From: Chromobacterium haemolyticum
Lineage (GTDB): Bacteria > Pseudomonadota > Gammaproteobacteria > Burkholderiales > Chromobacteriaceae
Assembly (NCBI RefSeq): GCF_002081825.1
Contig: NZ_MUKU01000001.1
Span: forward strand, 62,001 to 126,000
Direction: 5' to 3'
Length of the DNA stretch: 64,000 bases
Shown one piece after another: positions 1 through 8,073 of this stretch; position 1 is the first letter of the stretch, and every line of letters starts with the position of its first letter. The position numbers and the translations under genes are program-made. The notes beneath the pieces were generated by a model. That model saw only the letters and a program-made list of their open reading frames with translations, was not told the origin of the DNA and made no database searches.

Positions 1-351
1 TTGGGCGAACTGGCTCAGGAGTGGCTGCAGCGCTATTTGGTCGAGGCGAGGCCGCTCTTGTTGGCGGGAGCGGTCTGCGACACGGTGTTCGTGACCCAGC
101 GCAAGGCGGGCATGACGAGGCAGATGGCCTGGCATCTGATTTCGCAGTACGCCAAGCGGCAAGGTTTGCCGGCGGTGAGCCCGCATGTGTTGCGACATGC
201 TTTCGCCACTCATCTGGTCAACCACGGCGCGGATTTGCGCGTGGTGCAGCTCTTGCTGGGGCATTCGGATATCTCCACCACGCAGATTTATACCCATGTG
301 GCGCGGGAGCGCTTGAAACAGCTGCACGCCAAGCATCATCCACGCGGTTGA
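1..351 (+). CDS. xerD: Tyrosine recombinase XerD, C-terminal part (5' end outside window)
   Basis: The reading frame is open from base 1 and ends in TGA, so only the last ~116 residues of a protein usually near 300 residues are present. The catalytic half of a tyrosine recombinase is visible: [11 protein letters not shown] carries the His-x-x-Arg pair, [15 protein letters not shown] carries the second His and the nucleophilic Tyr. The tail [12 protein letters not shown] is typical of XerD rather than XerC. XerC/XerD resolve chromosome dimers at dif with FtsK. The first catalytic Arg lies upstream of the window and cannot be checked. A strong hairpin follows the stop. Confidence 0.85.
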   Translation: MGELAQEWLQRYLVEARPLLLAGAVCDTVFVTQRKAGMTRQMAWHLISQYAKRQGLPAVSPHVLRHAFATHLVNHGADLRVVQLLLGHSDISTTQIYTHVARERLKQLHAKHHPRG

Positions 352-360
352 GAAGAAAAG

Positions 361-387
361 AAAAACGCCCGCGCTAGCGGGCGTTGT
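361..387. terminator. Intrinsic terminator between xerD and clpA
   Basis: A perfect 9-bp stem AACGCCCGC / GCGGGCGTT with a GCTA loop at 364-385 sits between two convergent genes. The A-run on its left supplies a U-tract for the minus-strand clpA transcript. It is likely used by both genes. Confidence 0.8.
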
Positions 388-404
388 GTGTTGCGGAAGC
401 AAGA

Positions 405-2681
405 TCAAGCGGGTTCGGGCGTCAGGGCCTGGTGGTCGAATTGCAGCTCCACCTTGTCGTCCACCACGGTGACGGTAACTTCGCCGCCGGTGACCAGACG
501 GCCGAACAGCAGCTCGTCTGCCAGCGCCTTGCGCAGCGTGTCCTGAATCAGACGAGCCATCGGGCGGGCGCCCATCAGCGGATCGAAACCGTTCTTCGCC
601 AGGTAGCTGCGCAGTTCGTCGGTGAAGTGGATGTCCACCCGCTTCTCGGCCAACTGCTGTTCCAACTGCATCAGGAACTTGTCCACCACTTGCAGGATGA
701 TCTGCTCGTCCAGCGTCTTGAACGGGATGATGGCGTCCAGGCGGTTGCGGAATTCCGGACTGAACTGCTTCTTGATGTCTCCCATCTCGTCGCCGGTCGC
801 CTTGGTCTGGGTGAAGCCCAGAGTGGGCTTGGACAAAGACTCGGCGCCTGCGTTGGTGGTCATGATGATCACCACGTTGCGGAAGTCCGCCTTGCGGCCG
901 TTGTTGTCGGTCAGCGTGCCGTGATCCATCACTTGCAGCAGCACGTTGTAGATGTCCGGATGCGCTTTTTCGATCTCATCCAGCAACACCACCGCGTACG
1001 GATGCTTATTGACCGCCTCCGTCAGCTGGCCGCCCTGTTCGAATCCGACATAGCCCGGAGGGGCGCCGATCAGCCGCGACACCGCGTGGCGCTCCATATA
1101 TTCGGACATGTCGAAGCGGATCAACTCCACGCCCAGGATATAGGCCAGCTGGCGCGCCACCTCGGTCTTGCCTACGCCGGTGGGGCCGGAGAACAGGAAG
1201 GAGCCGATCGGCTTTTGCGGATTGCCCAGACCGGAACGCGTCATCTTGATGGCGCTGGCCAGTCCCTCGATGGCTTTCTCCTGGCCGAACACCACGTTTT
1301 TCAGATCGCGCTCCAGGTTCTTCAGCACATTCTTGTCGTCGGACGACACGGTCTTGGGCGGAATGCGCGCGATCTTGGCGACGATGTCCTCGATCTCAGT
1401 TTTGTTGATGACCTTTTTCTGCTTGGATTTGGGCAGAATCTTCTGCGCGGCGCCGGCCTCGTCTATCACGTCGATGGCTTTGTCCGGCAGATGTCGATCA
1501 TTGATGAAGCGCGCGGACAACTCCGCCGCGGTGGATAGCGCCGATTGCGTGTACTTGACGCCGTGGTGGGCCTCGAAGCGCGATTTCAGCCCCTTGAGGA
1601 TTTCCACGGTCTGCTCCACCGTCGGTTCGTTGACGTCGATCTTCTGGAAACGGCGCGACAGCGCGTTGTCCTTCTCGAAGATGCTGCGGTATTCGTTGTA
1701 GGTGGTCGCCCCGATACAGCGCAGGCTGCCGTTGGAGAGCGCAGGCTTGAGCAGGTTGGACGCGTCTAGCGTGCCGCCCGAGGCCGCGCCGGCGCCGATC
1801 AGAGTGTGAATCTCGTCGATGAACAGAATCGCGTTGCTGTCCTCGGTCAGTTGCTTGATCACCGCCTTCAGCCGCTGTTCAAAATCGCCGCGGTATTTGG
1901 TGCCGGCCAGCAGCGCGCCCATGTCCAGCGCGTAGACGTTGGACTTGGCCAGAATCTCCGGCACTTCGCCGTTGACGATTCGGCGCGCCAGACCTTCAGC
2001 GATGGCGGTTTTGCCAACGCCGGCTTCGCCCACTAGCAGCGGATTGTTCTTGCGGCGGCGGCACAGGATCTGAACAGTGCGTTCCAACTCGGATTCGCGG
2101 CCGATCAGCGGGTCTATCTTGCCTTCGCGCGCCTGCTGGTTGAGGTTCTGCGTGTAATTTTCCAAGGCTCCGCCCGGACCGGTGGCCTGTTCCTCGCTTT
2201 CCGCTTCGCCGCTGCTGTCGCGAGGCTCTTGCGGTTGCTGTTGGGAGCGTTGCTTGGTAATTCCGTGAGAAATGAAATTCACCACGTCCAGCCGCGAAAT
2301 GCCTTGCTGGTGCAGATAGTACACCGCGTGGGAGTCCTTCTCGCCAAAGATGGCCACCAGGATGTTAGCCCCGGTCACCTCTTTTTTGCCGGAAGACTGC
2401 ACGTGCAGGATCGCGCGCTGAATCACGCGCTGGAAACCGAGTGTGGGTTGAGTTTCCACCTCCGCCTCTCCAGGCACGGTGGGGGTGTGCTCATCGATAA
2501 AATCGCCCAGCTGTTTTTTCAGCTGGTCGATATTGGCTCCACATGCGCGCAGTACTTCGGCAGCCGACGGGTTGTCGGTCATCGCGAGTAACAGATGCTC
2601 CACGCTGATGAACTCGTGGCGCTTGCGCCTTGCGTCCATGAACGCCATGTGCAGGCTTACTTCAAGCTCCTGGGCAATCAT
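405..2681 (-). CDS. clpA: ATP-dependent Clp protease ATPase subunit ClpA
   Basis: AAA+ unfoldase that feeds substrates to ClpP. About 758 residues, as in E. coli ClpA. In order: Clp N domain (start [14 protein letters not shown]), first AAA+ module with Walker [10 protein letters not shown], second module with Walker [12 protein letters not shown], and a TLGF tripeptide-type loop expected to dock on ClpP. The frame continues 35 codons upstream, but those residues are unlike ClpA; the ATG at 2681 has GGAGG in front and was chosen. That ATG shares one base with the clpS stop (TGATG), so translation is probably coupled. Confidence 0.97.
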   Translation of the reverse strand: MIAQELEVSLHMAFMDARRKRHEFISVEHLLLAMTDNPSAAEVLRACGANIDQLKKQLGDFIDEHTPTVPGEAEVETQPTLGFQRVIQRAILHVQSSGKKEVTGANILVAIFGEKDSHAVYYLHQQGISRLDVVNFISHGITKQRSQQQPQEPRDSSGEAESEEQATGPGGALENYTQNLNQQAREGKIDPLIGRESELERTVQILCRRRKNNPLLVGEAGVGKTAIAEGLARRIVNGEVPEILAKSNVYALDMGALLAGTKYRGDFEQRLKAVIKQLTEDSNAILFIDEIHTLIGAGAASGGTLDASNLLKPALSNGSLRCIGATTYNEYRSIFEKDNALSRRFQKIDVNEPTVEQTVEILKGLKSRFEAHHGVKYTQSALSTAAELSARFINDRHLPDKAIDVIDEAGAAQKILPKSKQKKVINKTEIEDIVAKIARIPPKTVSSDDKNVLKNLERDLKNVVFGQEKAIEGLASAIKMTRSGLGNPQKPIGSFLFSGPTGVGKTEVARQLAYILGVELIRFDMSEYMERHAVSRLIGAPPGYVGFEQGGQLTEAVNKHPYAVVLLDEIEKAHPDIYNVLLQVMDHGTLTDNNGRKADFRNVVIIMTTNAGAESLSKPTLGFTQTKATGDEMGDIKKQFSPEFRNRLDAIIPFKTLDEQIILQVVDKFLMQLEQQLAEKRVDIHFTDELRSYLAKNGFDPLMGARPMARLIQDTLRKALADELLFGRLVTGGEVTVTVVDDKVELQFDHQALTPEPA

Positions 2682-2989
2682 CAGTTTTCCTCCATAACGC
2701 ACTGGAGCGGATGCTGGTGCGCTTTCGCATATTGCAACACCTGCTCGACCTTTGTTGCAGCCACGTCTTTGGTATAAACGCCACACACGCCGTGACCTTG
2801 CGTGTGGACTTGCAGCATGATGTGAGTGGCCTTTTCGCGGTTCATGTAGAAGAACTGCTGGAGAACCTGGATCACAAAATCCATCGGGGTAAAATCATCG
2901 TTCAATAACAAGACCTTATACATCGGGGGTGGGTTTTCCCTAACCCGGGACGCCTCTTGTATGGCATCGTCCTTGAACTGCGTAGACAT
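2681..2989 (-). CDS. clpS: ClpS, adaptor for ClpA
   Basis: A 102-residue N-recognin adaptor that binds the ClpA N domain and delivers N-degron substrates. The conserved core is visible: [20 protein letters not shown], then [20 protein letters not shown]. It lies directly upstream of clpA with a one-base overlap, the standard proteobacterial arrangement. The divergent neighbour is the cold-shock gene. Confidence 0.97.
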   Translation of the reverse strand: MSTQFKDDAIQEASRVRENPPPMYKVLLLNDDFTPMDFVIQVLQQFFYMNREKATHIMLQVHTQGHGVCGVYTKDVAATKVEQVLQYAKAHQHPLQCVMEEN

Positions 2990-3075
2990 GTCGGCTTTCG
3001 TGGAATCTGCGTCTTACTTCAATTTGGGTTCCCCGAGAGTTTTTTTCAAGGGGACTGGCACTTTTCCTCTACGAC

Positions 3076-3104
3076 TTGACGATGAGCGGCGGGTTGCGTA
3101 GAAA
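3076..3104 (+). promoter_or_regulatory. Candidate sigma-70 promoter of the cold-shock gene
   Basis: TTGACG (3076-3081), a 17-bp spacer and TAGAAA (3099-3104) fit a sigma-70 promoter. Initiation near 3111 would give a leader of about 110 nt, the long-leader arrangement common for csp mRNAs. This is read from sequence only. Confidence 0.5.
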
Positions 3105-3219
3105 TGCAGCTGGTGCTTGGCTTAACTGTTTGGCATTTTTTGCCCTAGGCAAGCCAGACAACTCTTATTAAGCTCTAAGTTGGTCGGCTTCACCAGCCTT
3201 TTTTTGCAAGGAAGTAAGA

Positions 3220-3423
3220 ATGGCATTAGGTACCGTTAAGTGGTTCAATGACGCTAAAGGCTTTGGCTTCATTACTCCGGATGAAGGCGGCGAGGATTTG
3301 TTCGCTCACTTCTCGGCCATCAACATGCAAGGCTTCAAAACCCTGAAAGAAGGGCAGCGTGTAAGCTTTGAAGTGGTGTCCGGTCCGAAGGGCAAGCAAG
3401 CGTCCAATATTCAGAACGCGTAA
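3220..3423 (+). CDS. cspA: Cold-shock domain protein, CspA family
   Basis: A 67-residue single cold-shock domain (OB fold) with both RNA-binding motifs: KGFGFITP (RNP1) and DLFAHFSAI (RNP2). Such proteins act as RNA chaperones and antiterminators. The ATG is preceded by AAGGAAG. Just upstream of this ribosome site is a small hairpin followed by seven T (3191-3207). The paralogue letter cannot be assigned from sequence alone. Confidence 0.93.
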   Translation: MALGTVKWFNDAKGFGFITPDEGGEDLFAHFSAINMQGFKTLKEGQRVSFEVVSGPKGKQASNIQNA

Positions 3424-3475
3424 CACCGGTTTTACTGTCTGTCTGCCGCAAGGCAAACAGCCCAGCTGATTGATG

Positions 3476-3503
3476 AAAAGCCCGCCTTCCGGCGGGCTTT
3501 TGT
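3476..3503 (+). terminator. Intrinsic terminator after the cold-shock gene
   Basis: AAAAGCCCGCC / GGCGGGCTTTT with a TTCC loop, T-rich on the right. It also faces the 3' end of the minus-strand remnant at 3509-3935. Confidence 0.85.
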
Positions 3504-3508
3504 TGTTG

Positions 3509-3935
3509 TCAGGCCGCTTGTTTGGCCGCTCTCGGCGAGGCTGCGCCAAATTGGCGCGCCAGCGCAATGAAGGTGAGCGCGCCCGCGGCGGCCAGCAGCA
3601 GCCAGGGCAGGCCGGCTTGATGCTGGCGTTGAGCAAAGTCGTACCGCCAGCTGCCGGCGCCACCACCCAGGGGCCAGTCCCAGCCTGGACGGGTCAGGCT
3701 GGCCACCAGGGCTTCCCGCGCGTGCTCGGCGATGAGGGTGCCGAGAAAGAACGCCGTCAGGATGACGAAGGCGGCCAGCGGTTGCCGCCGCCGCGGCCAA
3801 GAACGCGGCAGCGCCGCCCAGGCAGACCCAGCGGAAGTCGAATTGCAGCAGCCAGGAGCCGAACAAGGCGCTGCCCAGGCCGGAGAGCAAAAGCTGCCAC
3901 AGGGAGTCCGCGAAGGCCATGGCGCGGAACCCACA
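3509..3935 (-). pseudogene. Frameshifted membrane-protein remnant (possibly MFS C-terminus)
   Basis: Two minus-strand frames each carry convincing hydrophobic protein, but neither is complete. From about 3935 to 3775 one frame reads GFRAMAFADSLWQLLLSGLG and onward, like transmembrane helices 10-11 of a major-facilitator transporter. From about 3780 to 3509 the other frame continues with AAFVILTAFFLGTLIAEH and a last helix LPWLLLAAAGALTFIAL. A frameshift near 3775-3790 joins them. No proper N-terminus exists, and upstream in frame there is a stop at 3954-3956. The family is a guess; that it is a broken membrane gene is better supported. Confidence 0.5.
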
Positions 3936-3962
3936 GCGGCCTGCCTGGCCTTTTTACCATCG

Positions 3963-4650
3963 GCGCAGCAGGCGGCGTCGGCTCAGGAGCAGGGCAGGGA
4001 AATTCTGCAGGGCACGCTGGCCTTACCCTGTCTGCGGTTTTCGTGTCTTCCGTCGCTTACCTCTGCGGTTTTGGTCCTTTGCTGCTGGATCTGGCCGAAG
4101 CGCCGCTGGAAATCCGCTGCAACACCAACCATTCGCCGCAAATCATGCGGAACCTGTTGTCTGGTTTGGTGCAGATGGGTTTTGTGCTGCCTTGCCCGGC
4201 GATGGCGGGCATTCAGATGGAAACATTGTGGCGTTCTCCCATCGTGGCTGTGGCGGCGGCTGGACATCCCCTGGCGGAGCGGGAACAGCCGCGGTATCTG
4301 GAGGTGGCGGCGGCTTACCGGATTGCGCCCCAGTACTGGGGCGTGGAGTGCGATGAATTGATTCGTCGGTTGCGGCTGGCCCGCACTGTGGCCCAGCCCA
4401 TCCATGCGGTTCAACCGGCGTCGGCGGCCAGGGAACTGGCCTTGCGCCACGGCTTTCTTTGCTTCATGCCGGAGTTGTCAATTTAGTCTGATCTGGCCGA
4501 CAGTGTTTTGCGATGGCTGAAAATTGCCGATCTGCCGGCTTGGCAGTGGGAAGTGACCATGGCCTGGCGCGCCGGGACGAAGGGAAGGAGTGGGTGTTGG
4601 ACGCCGCCCGGGCCTTGGCCGGGCGGTGGGCGTCAATGGCGTCCGCTTAG
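3963..4650 (+). pseudogene. LysR-type regulator remnant, DNA-binding domain missing
   Basis: Pieces of one LysR effector-binding domain lie in successive frames. First SAQEQGREILQGTL and CLPSLTSAVL (linker helix and first strand, ~3963-4065), then after a frame change PLLLDLAEAPLEIR to LCFMPELSI (4070-4483), an in-frame TAG at 4484-4486, more matching sequence, and after another frame change DEGKEWVLDAARALAGRW up to TAG at 4648. The helix-turn-helix N-terminus is absent. The 3' end overlaps the GntR gene by 18 bp, tail to tail. Confidence 0.65.
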
Positions 4651-5301
4651 CGACTCGGCCGCGCTTTGCGCCAGCTGGCTGTATTGCTGGCCGAATTCGG
4701 CCACCATCTGGCGCAATTTGGCGGTGTCGCGGGCAATGATGGTCTTGAGCAGATTTTCCAGGAAGAGTTGGGTCTGGTCCATCTGGCTCTTGCCGGCTCG
4801 CAAAATGGCGAACAGACAGCGTTGGGTGAGCGGCAGCAAGTCTTTCAGCGTGTGTTCCAGATAGCGGTTGCCGGCATAGAGATACAGGGTGTCGAGGAAA
4901 TCGACGCCGTGTTCGTAAAAGCCCTGCAAATCGTCTTTGCGGTTGCATTCGGCCAACTGGGTGGTGACTTCGAAGAAGTGGGCCAGGTCGTCGTTCTGCC
5001 AGGAGGTGGCGAGGTTGCAGACGGCTTGGTCCAGCAGCAGAAACCACAGTTCGAAGAAATGGCGCACATCCTGGCCGGTGATGCTGGATACCACCGCGCC
5101 GCGGCGCGGGAAAATCTCCACCAGATGGCGGCGTTGCAAAATCAATAAAGCTTCGCGCACGGACCCGCGGCTGACTTCCAGCTCCGACGCAATGCGCAAT
5201 TCCTGAATGCGCTCCCCAGCTTGCATCGTGCCTTGTATGATTTGTTTGCCCAGGTATTGGGCGATTTGTTCGGTCAGTGAGTCGTTCGCTTTGAACGTCA
5301 T
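4633..5301 (-). CDS. GntR family transcriptional regulator (FCD subfamily)
   Basis: A 222-residue repressor-type regulator. The N-terminal winged helix is clear (GERIQELRIASELEVSRGSVREALLIL is its core region, residues ~28-55), followed by an all-helical FCD ligand domain to the C-terminus. FCD-GntR proteins usually control catabolism of organic acids or sugar acids. No intact target gene lies beside it: downstream are only the decayed LysR and membrane remnants, upstream is a gene-free gap. The ligand cannot be inferred. Confidence 0.85.
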   Translation of the reverse strand: MTFKANDSLTEQIAQYLGKQIIQGTMQAGERIQELRIASELEVSRGSVREALLILQRRHLVEIFPRRGAVVSSITGQDVRHFFELWFLLLDQAVCNLATSWQNDDLAHFFEVTTQLAECNRKDDLQGFYEHGVDFLDTLYLYAGNRYLEHTLKDLLPLTQRCLFAILRAGKSQMDQTQLFLENLLKTIIARDTAKLRQMVAEFGQQYSQLAQSAAESLSGRH

Positions 5302-5798
5302 CTTGCTCTCCGGAATAGAATATTATTATTTTCCTATGTTTGATATGCGAGGGCAATCAAACTGCAATGTTTGTCTGGCAGTAGTTTGTCCGACAGATTG
5401 TTGTTATCAAAACATTATCAGCGGTTTTGACGCCAACTGTTGTCAACTTGCCGCACTAGACAAGCATTACTGAGGTTTTGCTTGCGCATTCATCATATCA
5501 ATCATACGATTAAAACGCTTGTTTGAAATGGCTGACACGAGAGGGGCTATCAAAATAGGCGAGAGGCGTCGGAGAGGTATTTCCGCCGTCTTGCGGACTC
5601 GGCCGGCGGCCGGCCCGCGCGGGGAAAGCAGCCTGGCAGGCGACGGGTGGCGCAAGCCGAATGTCGCCGCAAGCGGGCCGTCCCGCGAGGGTGTTGAAGC
5701 CGGCGCGGCGTTCGCGAACTTTAGCGGGTTGTGTCCGGTGTGGAACCGGGAGTGTGATTCAGGCCTTCGCCTTTGGCGAAGGCCTTTTTTCTTGCCGC
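5302..5798. other. Gene-free gap, AT-rich left half and GC-rich right half
   Basis: No credible coding frame on either strand. The left part (5302-5530) is AT-rich and probably holds the GntR promoter; it contains TTGTCTGGCA (5371-5380) and TTGTCCGACA (5386-5395), a direct repeat at 15-bp spacing. The right part (~5560-5760) is GC-rich and ends in a strong plus-strand terminator that serves no annotated gene. A structured RNA or an eroded gene are both possible. Confidence 0.5.
5761..5790 (+). terminator. Strong intrinsic terminator without an upstream gene
   Basis: AGGCCTTCGCC / GGCGAAGGCCT, an 11-bp perfect stem with a TTT loop, followed by T-rich sequence on the plus strand. The converging ubiG gene ends at 5799 but has no U-tract on its side, so the polarity suits a plus-strand transcript. 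Confidence 0.75.
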
Positions 5799-6497
5799 TT
5801 ATTCGGGGCGACGGCAGGCCATCAGGTAGTTGACGGCGGTATCGTCGCCCAGCGAGTAGATGCGGGTCAGCGGGTTGTAGCTCATGCCGCGGACGGCGTC
5901 CAGATCCAGACCGGCGTTTCGGGCCATGCGCGATAACTCCGAGGGCTTGAGGAAGCGCGCGTACTCGTGGGTGCCGCGAGGCAGCATGTTCAGCACGTAT
6001 TCTGCGCCGACTACCGCCAGCAGATAGGATTTGGCGTTGCGGTTGAGCGTGGAGAAGAACACCCAGCCGCCGGGCTTGACCAGGCTGGCGCAGCTGCGCA
6101 CCACGCTTTGAGGGTCCGGCACGTGTTCCAGCATTTCCATGCAGGTGACCACGTCGAAGCTGGCCGGCGCTTCTTCCGCCAGTTCTTCCACCGCCACACA
6201 GCGGTAATCCACCGCCACGCCGGACTCCAGGCTGTGTAGTTGGGCCACTTTCAGCGACTTCTTGGCCAGGTCGATGCCGGTGACGGCGGCGCCGCGCGCG
6301 GCCATGCTCTCCGCCAGGATGCCGCCGCCGCAGCCTACGTCCAGCACTTGCTTGCCGGCAATGGCGGCGCGTTGGTCGATGAAGCCCAGGCGCAGGGGGT
6401 TGATTTCATGTAGCGGCTTGAACTCGCCGCTCATGTCCCACCATTTGTGCGCCAGTTGGCTGAATTTGTCGATTTCGGTTTCGTCTACATTGATCAT
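5799..6497 (-). CDS. ubiG: Ubiquinone biosynthesis O-methyltransferase UbiG
   Basis: A 232-residue SAM-dependent methyltransferase performing both O-methylations in ubiquinone synthesis. The N-terminus [20 protein letters not shown] is diagnostic of UbiG, and motif [14 protein letters not shown] (residues ~50-62) binds [15 protein letters not shown] also matches the family. The gene starts 2 bp after the mtaD stop, so the two are very likely cotranscribed; UbiG makes S-adenosylhomocysteine, which MtaD can remove. Confidence 0.96.
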   Translation of the reverse strand: MINVDETEIDKFSQLAHKWWDMSGEFKPLHEINPLRLGFIDQRAAIAGKQVLDVGCGGGILAESMAARGAAVTGIDLAKKSLKVAQLHSLESGVAVDYRCVAVEELAEEAPASFDVVTCMEMLEHVPDPQSVVRSCASLVKPGGWVFFSTLNRNAKSYLLAVVGAEYVLNMLPRGTHEYARFLKPSELSRMARNAGLDLDAVRGMSYNPLTRIYSLGDDTAVNYLMACRRPE

Positions 6498-6499
6498 GA

Positions 6500-7819
6500 T
6501 TATTTCGCCAGGATGCGGTGACGCCAGTCTTCGGCGCGCGCCTTGAGCGCCGCTTCGTCCAGAGTCTTGAGTTGGCGTTGTTCCAATAGGGCTTGGCCAT
6601 TGACCCAGACGTGGCTGACTTGTTCGCGGCCGGCCGCGTACACCACGTGGGAGATCGGATCGAAGGCCGGCGCGGTTTCGATGGCGGATAGGTCGATGGC
6701 GATCAGGTCGGCCTGTTTGCCGGCCTTGATCGAGCCGACCTTGTCTGCGATGCCCAGCGCGCGGGCGCCGTTGAGCGTGGCCATGCGGATGGCCGCGGCG
6801 GCCGGCACCGAGGTGGGGTCCAGCGTGCCCACTTTAGCCAGCAGCGCCGCCAGCCGGGTTTCCGCCAACATGTCCAACTTGTTGTTGGAGGCGGCGCCGT
6901 CGGTGCCTATGCCCACCGCGATGCCGGCCTGCAGCATCTTGGGAATGGGGGCGATGCCGGAAGCCAGTTTCATATTGGACGAGGGATTGTGCGCCACCGA
7001 TACGCCGTGCTTGGCGGCGATTTCGATTTCCTCGTCGTTCAAATGCACCATGTGGGCAGCGATCAGACGCGGCGACAGCAAGCCCAGTTGTTGCAGGCGG
7101 GCCAGCGGGCGCTGGTGGCGTTCCTTGACGCTGTTGTTCACCTCGTCCGCGGTTTCATGGATGTGGCAATGGATCAGCATGTCTTCCTGCTCGGCCAGCG
7201 TCACCACCTTGGCGAAGGTGTCGTCCGATACCGTATAAGGCGCGTGCGGCGCCAGCGTGAAGGTGATCAGTTCTTCGCCCAGGAACTGGCGACGTTCGGC
7301 CAGGGACTTGCTGATGTAGTCGTCGGCGTTGCTGGCGTAATTGGTGGGGAACTCTAGGATGGAACAGCCGACAAAGGTGCGCATGCCGGAGGCCAGGCCC
7401 GCGCGGGCCATCGCGCCATGGTAGAAATACATGTCGTTGATGGTGGTGGTACCGCCGCGGATCATTTCTCCCATCGCCAGCAGCGCGCCGTCGAACACGA
7501 AGTCGTCGCGCACGTGCTTGCCCTCGGCCGGCCAGATATGATTGGTCAGCCAGTCCATCAGCGCCTTGTCGTCGGCCAGGCCGCGCAAGAGCGTCATCGC
7601 GGAGTGGCCGTGAAGATTGATCAGGCCTGGCATCAGCACATGGTTGGGCAATTCCACGCGTTGATCCGCCTCCAGCGCGCCGGCTTGGTCGGCTGGAATA
7701 ATCGCGGCAATCCTGCCATTCTTCAAAGCAATGGCGTGGTTTTCCAGGATTTCTCCGTCTTCCTCGACGGTAATGATCCAGCGGGCGGTGATAATTTTGT
7801 CATAACGGGACTGGGACAT
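6500..7819 (-). CDS. mtaD: 5-methylthioadenosine/S-adenosylhomocysteine deaminase
   Basis: A 439-residue amidohydrolase of the TRZ/ATZ type. Metal ligands are visible: HGHSAM (~residue 70), HCHIHE, AHMVHL and GTDGAASNN. The family deaminates MTA, SAH or 5'-deoxyadenosine to the inosine forms; a Chromobacterium violaceum homologue has a solved structure. A RBS (AGGATT) precedes ATG at 7819. It is the first gene of a probable mtaD-ubiG operon. Exact substrate preference cannot be read from sequence. Confidence 0.92.
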   Translation of the reverse strand: MSQSRYDKIITARWIITVEEDGEILENHAIALKNGRIAAIIPADQAGALEADQRVELPNHVLMPGLINLHGHSAMTLLRGLADDKALMDWLTNHIWPAEGKHVRDDFVFDGALLAMGEMIRGGTTTINDMYFYHGAMARAGLASGMRTFVGCSILEFPTNYASNADDYISKSLAERRQFLGEELITFTLAPHAPYTVSDDTFAKVVTLAEQEDMLIHCHIHETADEVNNSVKERHQRPLARLQQLGLLSPRLIAAHMVHLNDEEIEIAAKHGVSVAHNPSSNMKLASGIAPIPKMLQAGIAVGIGTDGAASNNKLDMLAETRLAALLAKVGTLDPTSVPAAAAIRMATLNGARALGIADKVGSIKAGKQADLIAIDLSAIETAPAFDPISHVVYAAGREQVSHVWVNGQALLEQRQLKTLDEAALKARAEDWRHRILAK

Positions 7820-8073
7820 GGAGCAATCCTGGCGCGATTTTGAAGTGACGTGGATTGTAGGCCGAGGCTAAATTCAAGGCAATGACGGAGCGTGGAAAGC
7901 AGCGCCAGAGCGTGCCGGCGGCAGGCTTGCCGGATCCACGCTTGACAAGGCGATGACTAGTGAATATTCCAGCATTTTGCCGGGATTATCCGGTGTATAC
8001 TTTTGAAAATATGAACAACTGACGCATGGGCTCAATTGCCTGCGGCTAATGGCGAGCGATAATAAACGCAAAC

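Noticed and set aside
1-351. Integrase of a mobile element
   Set aside because: The C-terminal tail is that of chromosomal XerD and nothing phage- or island-like follows.
3470-4486. A 338-codon plus-strand open frame
   Set aside because: Its first half is antisense to the membrane remnant and low-complexity; only the second half resembles LysR. It is not one gene.
5590-5660. Possible SRP or RNase P RNA fragment (GGGGAAAGCAGCC)
   Set aside because: The universally conserved neighbouring segments of both RNAs are absent.
5655-5700. Possible 6S RNA (GCAAGCGGGCC followed by GTCCC resembles the 5' part of E. coli 6S)
   Set aside because: The expected AGCCGAU segment and the 3' half with the long TTGAACC/GGTTCAA-type stem are missing; the resemblance is too short.
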